Shown: one piece after another, positions 55,260 through 64,000 of the stretch
Layout: every line of letters starts with the position of its first letter
Numbering within the stretch: position 1 is the first letter of the stretch
Source of the DNA: Thysanoteuthis rhombus
Taxonomy: Eukaryota > Mollusca > Cephalopoda > Oegopsida > Thysanoteuthidae
Length of the DNA: 64,000 nt
Assembly (NCBI GenBank): GCA_963457665.1
Contig: OY735231.1
Location: 41,100,524-41,164,523 of the forward strand
Direction: 5' to 3'
Notes under the pieces: model-generated
Told to the model about the DNA's origin: nothing
The model's input: the letters and a program-made list of their open reading frames with translations, nothing else
Database searches by the model: none
Position numbers and translations under genes: made by a program

Positions 55260-56125
55260 TGGAGGTGTAGTTAAAAACAACAGTCATTTATTCGTAATGA
55301 ATTGAACTTTTTAAAAAGCATTGATTTTGAAAATCTCCAATGATACTTGGCTTAGCTTGTAGCTAAGATAGTTGAATATTATCTCCCTGATACCGGTCAG
55401 TGTTAATGCCAAGGTAAAATCCAGGATTTTGAGTGCTGATTTTCAAGGCAGGTAGACAGGTCCCCGTTCACTTAGACAATTAGCTCAAACCCATCTTTCC
55501 ACTTCTATTTTCCATGATTTGACAGGATTCCATACGAATCAAAAACATGAAATAACTAGCTACATATCCGACACTACCCGGGAAAAAACTGTAAATCTGA
55601 CAACACTGGAAAGCAAATGATATTTTTTAGAGACACAGACCCCACAGAAATTGACAAATATTTTTTACAATATTCGATCTGAAGACACATGATGTAAGTA
55701 GTTTGAGATCTTCTGATTTCTTATACGTCTTAATTTCACGTCTGTGATGTGTAGTTTTCGACATTCGAGAGCACAAATAAATTTGATCACTTTATAATGA
55801 AGAGACTTGGTCATAATTGAACTGAAGTGATACCTAATGAAGGGAAAAGTTCTGATAGTTGATAATGTGTGCCCAGCAGTTTAGTTTGATTAAGCAAGTA
55901 AATGTATTAGAAAGGGTTGCTAAATTTCAGAAAATATACATAAATATAACAACGAAACCATTTTACATGCAGAGTGAAGTAATTAGATTTAATCATATGC
56001 AACACAGACTTAATAATTGACACCAATACTCAATTAGCCCTTTTCTAGAAATGTTTTTTGCTTTTCTTTCTTTTGGAGAAGAAGATTTTTGGACCTTTCC
56101 AGGGTTTGTTGATAACATTTAAATT
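55260..56125. other. Spacer
   Basis: Nothing recognised. Confidence 0.3.
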
Positions 56126-56129
56126 ATCT

Positions 56130-56300
56130 AGAAGTTTTTTTTTACTACATTTTAGATGCTTTCGAGTGGGAAATGCCAGTAATGTCATAAATAGAATTTA
56201 CTCCGACCAAATTTATTCTTCAATAAAATGATTTACATGACTTCAAATTTTAACGCTACGGTTGTCCAATTATTGACTGTGATGGCGAATATTACTTTGC
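56130..56300 (+). mobile_element. Family D repeat, copy 4 (3' part)
   Basis: GCCAGTAATGTCATAAATAG, ACTCCGACCAAATTTATTC, AACGCTACGGTTGTCC and TTGACTGTGATGGCGAA match copy 3 closely. Confidence 0.8.
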
Positions 56301-56304
56301 TTTT

Positions 56305-57155
56305 ATTTTGATTTTCATGCTTCAGAATGTAGCTAATTTAGATACTTTGTATCTAAATCTAGATCAATTGCCAATTTATATATATTATACCTCGATTAGG
56401 ATTAATTGCTAACTTAGATATTTTGTACCTCGATAGAGTCAATAGATGAACAACTGTAGCGTCAATTTTTTTCCGCTGATTATTTTCCGGCATTCTATCT
56501 TTCAGAATAACAAGGGTATATCGACATTACCGCGATAATCACCAATTCTAGCTTTTTTCCCCTCATTACAGTCGCGAAATGTCAAAAATAGTCAACGAAT
56601 GAACTACCCGTGGTGAAAGAATTCTGTCTGTGGATTGCTCTCAGATGTGAATAAGGCAGTCGAATACTCTACACATTACTTTATAACGGCTTTACTGATC
56701 GGCCAATTCAACAAAATTGGGGTTATCTACATTTCAAATGGTTTGCAGTAACATGACTACCCGTAATGCACAAATGGGCATCATATTAATATTCCAGGCT
56801 TTGTCCAGACGGCTGTAGAATGGATCGTCCGAAACGTTATGATAACAACATTAACAACGTACAAAAAAATCAATTGTTCATTGCTTTCAATGTTTGTCTT
56901 ATACTGCAGTGCAATGTTCGATAGGCAAATGCGGATGTTCTTGAATAAAGACATCACTCTGCAGGAAATAACAGTCTTGGCATTCTTCTGTCTCAGAAGA
57001 CAATGGGGAAGGGGCCTAAAGCCTGTGTATTATCCAGCTGCAGTGCCAACTGTGCCTGTGCAGCCCAGACCAACAAACCCAATTTCTGCAGGTGTTGCCT
57101 ACGTCTGGCCATGTAAATGCTGTTACTGACCCCCTCAACCGCCTGCATTCTCTTT
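56305..57155. other. Spacer leading into family I
   Basis: GGATCGTCCGAAACGTTATG at 56822 resembles a retroelement tail hairpin. The ORF at 56839-57129 becomes GC-richer from about 56930 and may be an upstream extension of family I. Confidence 0.35.
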
Positions 57156-57159
57156 ACTC

Positions 57160-57400
57160 TGCTTATCAGTCCTCTTGGCTCTTTTCACTCGTCTAGATAT
57201 CTGCCTTGATGGTAATTCTCCATCTACTGCAGTCTGTGGCTACAGTCTCACAGCAGGCAGGATTGTTGCCTGCCTTCAGTTCTCTTTTACGAACGTCTCT
57301 TTAATGGAGGACAAACTTTACTGCAGGTTTAAAGCCAGTGACTATTCCGCCATACAAAATGATTTGACCGAACCATTCTGAGGCAATGATATAATTGTTG
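57160..57400 (+). repeat. Family I repeat, copy 2
   Basis: CGTCTAGATATCTGCCTTGA, ACTGCAGTCTGTGGCTACAG, TTTTACGAACGTCTCTTTAA and TTTACTGCAGGTTTAAAGCC align with the minus strand of 36000-36262. The 68-codon ORF here could be a relic of a transposon protein, but I cannot name it. Confidence 0.75.
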
Positions 57401-57414
57401 AATGAGTGTAACGC

Positions 57415-57492
57415 AATTACTGTCAGGCAATGACATTATGTCAGCAATTACGCTACACATGTCAAGCGATTATGACAAGCAATTAGGATACC
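57415..57492 (+). repeat. Short tandem repeat of GTCAAGCAATTA type
   Basis: Four or five diverged units of 15-20 bp, each with TGTCA(A/G)GC and GATTA/AATTA. Confidence 0.6.
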
Positions 57493-57494
57493 AG

Positions 57495-58135
57495 TCAATA
57501 AGAATCAAAGGAATAAATGAAAACTGCTGACTGAGCATTTGAAAATCTAACTGATCCCAATTTCCTTTCTAATGAATATTAGCGCAATCATTCGCAATCA
57601 TTCACTCATTTTCTAGAAAAAAAAAGACATAAAATGCAATTTCCGATAACTGTTCGATCGCCCATCATCAAAAATTATTTATTACATTTAGAATTAAACA
57701 TTTAGAATCACATTTAGAATAATGATCAGACATTGTTGGCTATTCCATAGTATATTTCCTCATCTGAGTTGATGATAATCCGATTCTAATCAGTTATGCC
57801 GAAACCAGCTTAGGAACAAAACCACGGTATTCGACTTTGATTGGAAATATTTTAGTCGTCAAGATATTTCTCGATTATATTGTTACTTTTCCAGCTTGCA
57901 ATTTTGTGCACAGTCAATATTTTTTTCAAAATGAATTAATGTAGATTTTTTGATACAACATATTAATTGGTTTACCCTACAACTTAATAAGGTGAATAAC
58001 TACCTGCTGTTCGGTACCTTTTATTTACTTGCTAGTTTATTATCCTTTATTATAGGCTTCCAGAAGGTTGATCAAAGTTTCGGCTTTCCAACTGTTTTGA
58101 TAAATATGTTTGTTTATAAAGTTCAAGTCCGATCA
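57495..58135. other. AT-rich spacer
   Basis: No gene or shared repeat recognised. Confidence 0.3.
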
Positions 58136-58139
58136 CTGT

Positions 58140-58500
58140 GACCCAGGAGTGGAATACTTACTTCCAGTTTGGTATGCAGTTGTTTAATCCACCGCTGAGT
58201 CATAACACAGACTTCAAAAATGGTGCTCAATGTTCCTCCGCTAAGCATTCAGCAAAAAGACTAGGATTGAAGAACCTCTCTCCGAGACTGAAGGGTTATA
58301 GCTAAAATCACGATGGATACACCGGCTCGCTTGTAATCATTGAAGTTATGCGACGTCAAGACTAGTCTGTACCTAGATGAATGACCATTGGGGAAAACTG
58401 GGTACGTCAGTAGAACGAGGCTTTAATGGACTTGGCAAGCCGGAAATGGATATTAGTAACAATGGACACTCTCAATGAGGATATAATCTGAGAATAACAA
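58140..58500 (+). mobile_element. SINE-B copy, plus strand
   Basis: The head is degraded (GGAGTGGAATACTTACTTCC and GTTGTTTAATCCACC). The body is good: GGTGCTCAATGTTCCTCCGC, TAAGCATTCAGCAAAAAGAC, ACACCGGCTCGC, GATGAATGACCATTGGGG and CTTGGCAAGCCGG, ending in CTCAATGAGGATATAATC. Confidence 0.82.
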
Positions 58501-58839
58501 TATATACACAAAATGAAGGATTTTCCTTCGGGGATAATATAAAAAATGTAAGAAAACAAAAAAAAGTGGCTTGCCTGAGCAATCAAAACATTCTACCCAT
58601 TATATTCGCAGACATCATTACTGTTAGTCCGTCTGAAATACCTTAGAAAGATTCATAAAATGCCGGCAGTTATGCTGTATTTATTCGTATTGATTCCTCC
58701 CTTGTGTGTGGTTTGGAATAACGATTGTATATTTTTGGCTTTTGTAAGTTGATCTCTAATAACTATTGGGTCAAAAAAGTGTCATCAACTGATTATAAGT
58801 GTTTGTCTATGCAGTATAGAGGTTGTATATCCTCGATAA

Positions 58840-59180
58840 TAATCGATTACCGTGGCTTTGCAATAGAGTGCTCACCTCCAGTCTGGTAGGTCGTGGGTTT
58901 AATCAATGGTAAAGTCTATCAAATACTTTCAGAATTATACCCAATGCCTCTCTGGTTGGCATTTAGCATAAAAAGTAAGATTGAAGAAGGTTGGAGAGGG
59001 ATAATCTCTCGCACAAAACTCAACAAAGATGGGTGACCCAAGACAAGATAAATGGAACCGAACCCCTGCACTGAGTTACGGGACAATGGACAGATAGACA
59101 AATGTTGGAGGGAGTCAGTATCCGTACGGCTATCCAACTCAAGACACATCCATGAACACTCCTGTACTGGATTGCACAAC
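58840..59180 (+). mobile_element. SINE-B copy, plus strand
   Basis: The head is TTACCGTGGCTTTGCAATAG (A box), TAGGTCGTGGGTTTAATC (B box). The body has ACCCAATGCCTCTCTGGTTG and TAGCATAAAAAGTAAGATTG, then diverges. Only about 340 bp separates it from the end of the previous SINE-B copy. Confidence 0.78.
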
Positions 59181-59184
59181 TAAG

Positions 59185-59970
59185 GACAAAAGACCCTCAT
59201 GATATCACGACCAAGTTTAGCAGATGTCAATAACCCTTGGATCACAAAGACGGGTTTAGAGTTGTCAGCATTTTGCATTTTTTTCACAAAAGATCAAAAG
59301 ACTTTTAAAGCAGTTATATATTGAACCCATATTGTAAAAATCGGGATGAGATAAGTAGAAAAGAAGACAGAAAGAGTGGACAGAGAGAGAGATTTTTTTC
59401 ACATCACGGTATGTAATTTATTTCTTTTGTTAAGTTGATTCTCGATATGGAAAGGAATATTACGTTAGAAATTTCCTTCGAAATTCTGGAAGCTATTAAC
59501 ATCATATTGTAAGCGTACACTTATGACCTATAATCGATAGGGAACACAAATAGAAACACACTCCTTAGATGGGGACAACAATATTGCAAGATCTAAGAAA
59601 AACAAGTCCATGACGTTATGTAAGAATTAAACAAGATAAGAATGATTGTGTCCACACATGCAAATAGAAGTGAAGACAAAAGTAATCATATATTATGAAC
59701 TTTTTATGACGAAGTAACATTTGAATGCAAGATGGATACAAACGTTTAGGTGCTATGAACATTTTCAGAGAGTGCTTTTTTTAAAATCATGTATTATCTT
59801 TACATTATTCTTTTTTTAATCAATTGTAAATAAATAGTTTTATTACAAAAACAAATGATATCCAAAAAAAACTCCTTTTCAGATGCTGCGTAGTGGTAGA
59901 TTTATGAAAATTTTCAAGGATGTAGCCCCAAAGATGTGACCAGCGGCTCCTGGGACACCCATCCGCTTGC
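59185..59970. other. Spacer
   Basis: No gene or clear repeat, apart from a faint family F trace near 59415. Confidence 0.3.
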
Positions 59971-59975
59971 ACTCG

Positions 59976-59976
<1 letters not shown>

Positions 59977-60022
<46 letters not shown>
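59977..60022 (+). repeat. (AGAT)n microsatellite
   Basis: About 11 units; the Ser/Ile/Tyr/Leu repeat in minus-strand ORFs derives from it. Confidence 0.97.
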
Positions 60023-60023
<1 letters not shown>

Positions 60024-60024
60024 C

Positions 60025-61015
60025 TGAAAAACCGTAGAATCTGTGACTAAGATGACTGTTCCATTGCGAACAGCTTTTCCGGAGATACGGTGATTCGAAA
60101 ACGCCACAGGTTTTGGGCAGTATCTGCTCTTTTTCTTGTTTAGGTAAGAGAGGATAACTACATAAAGGTTTTTGGTACACTTAACCCTCACAAACGATAA
60201 GAGTACTTGCTTCACTGCACAAACATCATTAAATTCACACCGAAAAGAAGCCAGGGTTATTTCCCTTGATGGTCCCAGGCGAATAACTCAGCTGACAATA
60301 ACTGCGCTCTTTTGACATTCTCTACAGATTATCTATCCTCCTAAGGGACATTTGTGGTCAAATAATAATACTGAGAAGATTCCTTTCTGTTTTAGACGAT
60401 ACTATTTTTATTAAAACCTTACCATTCTCTGAACAGAACTCTAGAATAGATAGACATATCATCAATTTATATTTGTCTTAATGTTGGTAATAATTCACCT
60501 TGAAGCTATCAATGGCCAGACGAGATAGTTACCTATGGAGTAGTGTTTCTCAAACTGGTGAATGATTCCCCTAAGAATGAATGAAATTATTTTGGATATG
60601 AATAAAACTACAAGGGTAAATGAAGGTTGAATAAAATATTAAATCTGAATGAAATATGAGGGGTGAATGACTTTATTTTCTCAGATACTCATATTTTACC
60701 CTCTATCTTTGAAAAAAAGTAGTATTTGTCATTAACGTATACAATAAGAAAAAACATTATTTCTAAAAAATCAAATTTCGAGTTTTCAGAATATTATTTG
60801 TTAACTTCATGCGAGCCCCGAAACATTCTGATACTTTTTTGTGTTGACTTTTTTTTGTCATTCATCGTCTTTAAGATATTCGAACAACATAGATAAAATG
60901 AACACTTCTAAATGTTCAAATGTTCGGAGTCTGATTTAGAAAACATTTGTAGTATTTGTGATATTCAAGACATAGAAAACAATCCATCCAAAAGTGATCA
61001 AATATAATCCTGAAT
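60025..61015. other. Spacer with a possible RTE fragment
   Basis: GATAGTTACCTATGGAGTAG at 60525-60544 translates as IVTYGV, the RTE motif also seen at 30478, but nothing else follows. A GAATGAAAT-rich stretch lies at 60575-60670. Confidence 0.3.
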
Positions 61016-61017
61016 AC

Positions 61018-61195
61018 TCTCTCAATTAAATTGTTTCATACACTTAAATAAACAATACTTTGTACATTCAATAACACTATTTTACACCTCATTGAACCAT
61101 TTTATATATACTCAATTAAGACTATTTGGATCAGCCAATTGAACCAATTTTCATACACTCGATTAAACCGTTTTTTGTACACTAATTTACATTTT
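61018..61195 (+). repeat. Roughly 27-bp AT-rich minisatellite
   Basis: About six diverged copies of a CTCAATTAAACCATTTTATA type unit ending in TACA. Confidence 0.8.
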
Positions 61196-61199
61196 AATT

Positions 61200-61755
61200 T
61201 TTGTTTTCAATCCCCTATCTCTCTCTCTCTCGGATCACAAGGCCTTGGTTTACTCAGCCTAATGGTTGATTTGCCACTACTTCTATGTTGCTTATGAGCC
61301 AATCTAAGTATGAGTGAACTAATGAAATAATCGATATCTACACAGATCCATGGGAAATGATATCAGAAAACAATGGATATAAAATATGAATACTTCATTG
61401 CCATGTACAGACTGCATCAATTTTAATCACATGTAATAAAAAAAACACACAATGCCATCAGTAGTCACACTCAGATGATCAAATTAATGAAAATGTTTTG
61501 AATATCTTTTTCAGTCTGCAACTTTATCACAAGGTGACACCGTTATAACTATCGTTCATCTTAATGATCAAAGTTTTTTATTTGATTTTACCGGAAGATT
61601 GTTAACCTCGTCGACGTTGTTAATTTTTTCACAACGTTTCAATCATAAATCAACTGACTCGGGTGCTCTTTTGCCTGAGATGGGAAATTACTTCCTGGAA
61701 CGTATGTTCTCTTTCGTATTCTACAATCCAGATCAAAGAACACCCAAAGAAGGCC
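61200..61755. other. Spacer
   Basis: Nothing recognised except CACAACGTTTCAATCA at 61631, similar to inverted retroelement tail words. Confidence 0.3.
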
Positions 61756-61759
61756 GGTA

Positions 61760-62200
61760 GGTTCACGGCCGGAACATGATGAAATAATGAACAAGGTAGA
61801 CGAGGAAATCAGCCCGACTATATGGAGCTTAAACATGGAACCAAAGCAAAGGATTCTCCCCCAGACAGAGGACCATGTAACGTGCACAGGAAGAATTATG
61901 TCCATCCTCATACTGAGAGCTCACAAGACAACACATTGAATTATAAAACAAACAAGAGTCAGAAATATCATAGAATTCATTAGAAAACCCAAAATGACAA
62001 AGGGCAGGTCATGTCGCAAGAACATCAAACAACAGCTACACATCTGGACTCACAACGTCGATCCTCCGAGAGAATATCTTAAACTGTAGCCAGCAATAAC
62101 AAGATGACGAATTCAGAATGTATTGATCCTGCAATGCCCATGATAGAAAGTTCTGGCGAATCTTGAGGGAGGTCCATGACCAACAACACTGATGATATTA
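61760..62200 (+). mobile_element. RTE-like LINE 3' end, copy 7 (dead)
   Basis: WSLNMEPKQR (about 61822), VRNIIEFIRKPKMTKGRSCR (61955), then FWRILREVHDQQ near 62150, across frames, ending in TGATGATATT. The minus-strand 127-codon ORF (62079-62462) is partly antisense to it and is therefore not a gene. Confidence 0.8.
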
Positions 62201-62204
62201 TTTG

Positions 62205-63375
62205 TAATGAATAAAACAGAAAGATGGTGATAGTAAACAAATTTAATGACCAGATTTTTTTTTGTTTTCTACGAAAACTTATTTGAATGGATTGATTATT
62301 TCGTGGTAAATAAGTGTCTGTGAACAAAGTTTCAAGCTGATCTTGGGAAACATCTCCTGATTTGAAAATTAATATTTCCGATAAATAGCGGAATTGAGTT
62401 TGAACGATTTTAGATTTGCATTCTTCTCCTTCTCGTTTTTTGGGAGATTTACATAATTCCAAATCCGGTGCTTATCAGAATCGGTAAAATTCTCGGATAA
62501 TTATTCAAAACAATTGATGTTATTTTTTCTCTGTTGTCTGCTTTCAATCCTTAATTCAATAAAAGCAATAATATATTTCCAGGACATTTGTTTAATTCTC
62601 AACTGATCAAGAGAACGTAAAAAGAAATCCGCTTTCCTCAAACAAAATCAATACTGAAAAGATCGATTACACTTATTTTTTTTACTCATATATTACTTAT
62701 ATAAAGTTCTTTTTTTTTCTTGATTTGTAACAACTTTTCATCCAGACTTCTCTCACTTTTTTGTTGTTTTTTGTAGAAAAGCCTAACACCTATTTTTCAG
62801 CACATGCAATTCAAAACTATATCGGATTAACGCCGGATCATACGACGTTCAGTAAATACAAATTCCAATACTATATATCTCAGTCATTGGCGGTCCTATG
62901 GTTGATGTAACCCATGGCAGAAACTCATTGTGTACATTTTGAACTCTTTGAGATATCTGTTGGATAGTCATGAGCATATACATAAATGTAGGAAGAAAAA
63001 AAGCGTAAAAATATCTCTCTATCAAAAAATTCATTCGGTGCTTCTGGAGATACAGATTTGGGGAATTTGATCATAGATTTATGCTCGTCAAAGCTTTATT
63101 CTACCGGTTCCACCTATTAGCTACTATGTGTATAGTGGTCAGAGAATCTCTATGTATTCTAACAGCTAACATCAACTGTGTGGACCGACACATGTTTCAT
63201 AAAAAAAAAGAATTAAAAAAAACTTCCTAAAAATTATAGGAAATTCAGTCACCTTGGTGTCACTCCCTCTGATGATGTCAGCCTCTTTAATAGCGACCGC
63301 CAGTCCTCCCCCTTGGCCCGCCATTAATCTCGGTCAAGTCATTTCATCATTACATCTTGATCAATAATTAGAAAC
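62205..63375. other. Spacer
   Basis: No repeat recognised. GC-richer TCCTCCCCCTTGGCCCGCC at about 63303 has no copy elsewhere in the window. Confidence 0.3.
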
Positions 63376-63379
63376 CAAT

Positions 63380-63952
63380 ATCCAAACCTGTCAACATAGG
63401 ATTCCAATATAGGTCTATACAGTCTTAAAGTGACTCTGCCTGGCTGTTTATGTATATATATGGCTACACCAATGGAGCTAGAGGGCTGGATATTTGAACA
63501 TGAAATCCTTATCATAGGATCAGTGTTTGCATATGAATCCCGAGAGGATGGTATTTGAAAGACAACATAGGGAGCAAATTTGTGTTAAAATGACACAATG
63601 AATTGTTTCATTTTCAACAACAGTTTGCTTTTCATGTTGTATTCCCGATATCATCATTAATGTCTGCAGAAAAGATCTTTTTTTCAAATTCCCTTATTAA
63701 GATAATTCTTTTTAGGGTTTCAATTCACAATGTAAGTTTCTGCTGGATTGGACCCTTACTTTATGGGAAGCGCTCACGCTTATTTCTTGAAAAAATCGAA
63801 CGTTTCAGTGATCCAACAAAAGACGACAGATGTGACTTATTCGTTGATCATCCCTTTTCTTAAGCTTTTAATTGATCAACTTAACCTGGCCTGCTACACA
63901 AGGACGTTTGTTACGTGACAGTTTTTAGTAAGTGATTAACCAGACCTGTTAC
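63380..63952 (+). mobile_element. Family 1 dispersed repeat, copy 11
   Basis: CAACATAGGATTCCAATATA start, TCTGCCTGGCTGTTTATG, CACCAATGGAGCTAGAGGGC, CATGAAATCCTTATCATAG, an about 90-bp insertion, TAAGTTTCTGCTGGATTGGA, CCTTACTTTATGG, ATCAACTTAACCTGGCCTGC, then TTGTTACGTGACAGTTTTTA and AGTGATTAACCAGACCTGTT as the end. Confidence 0.9.
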
Positions 63953-64000
63953 ATCTAAATATCAGCTCTCCCCTTTAGCGGTACGTTTCTTGCTTGAGCT

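Noticed and set aside
62079..62462. 127-codon minus-strand ORF with a possible membrane segment
   Set aside because: Its C-terminal third is antisense to RTE copy 7.

Overview
This window looks like non-coding DNA from an animal nuclear genome. It is AT-rich. It holds long (TA)n, (CA/GT)n, (ATT)n, (GATA)n and GA-rich microsatellites, tRNA-derived SINEs, and decayed non-LTR retrotransposons. I see no operons, no dense open reading frames and no full-length protein gene. The microsatellite style together with tRNA-like SINEs and several LINE clades fits a lophotrochozoan invertebrate. A mollusc, perhaps a cephalopod, is my guess, but nothing here proves the taxon.

Nearly everything recognisable is a repeat. 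(1) Three LINE lineages leave protein traces. One is an endonuclease-tailed (R2/NeSL-like) element at about 3.6-5.5 kb. One is an RTE-like element, seen as an RT active-site fragment at 23.1 kb and as seven 3'-terminal copies at 10.6, 29.7, 30.5, 33.9, 45.3, 53.0 and 62.0 kb. One is a CR1/L2-like C-terminus at 23.6-23.9 kb running into (ATT)n. (2) Several SINE families have RNA polymerase III-type A and B boxes. SINE-A has a Val-tRNA-like head, SINE-B has at least eleven copies, SINE-C has two, and three tRNA-like heads are unassigned. (3) A dispersed family without ORFs, here called Family 1, has at least eleven copies and the signature GTGACTAACCAGACCTGTT near its 3' end. (4) Smaller families have two to four copies each (D, E, F, G, H, I, J and module A). 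(5) There are several minisatellites.

Layout: 0-2.4 kb is microsatellite-rich. 2.4-6.8 kb carries Family 1 copies, the R2-like LINE and family F. 8-11.3 kb is a run of minus-strand SINE-B copies, one Family 1 copy and one RTE tail. 11.4-16.9 kb holds GA-rich tracts, family D, a nested hairpin cluster, TA arrays and degenerate telomere-like DNA. 17-23 kb holds family H, direct repeat J, Family 1 and SINE-A. 23-24.1 kb is a LINE graveyard. 26.2-27.2 kb has tRNA-like heads, a roughly 192-bp tandem repeat and a hammerhead-like motif. 29-35 kb and 36-47 kb mix RTE tails, SINEs and Family 1. 46.9-51.9 kb contains SINE-C copies around duplicated module A. 52.6-63.9 kb repeats the same pattern and ends in another Family 1 copy.

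The genes do not work together as a system: the only protein-coding traces are dead retrotransposon fragments. Four short ORFs (6.2, 24.8, 28.6 and 31.9 kb) are listed with low confidence because coding cannot be excluded. Family relationships were read by eye, so element boundaries are approximate (usually within about 30 bp, more for old copies).
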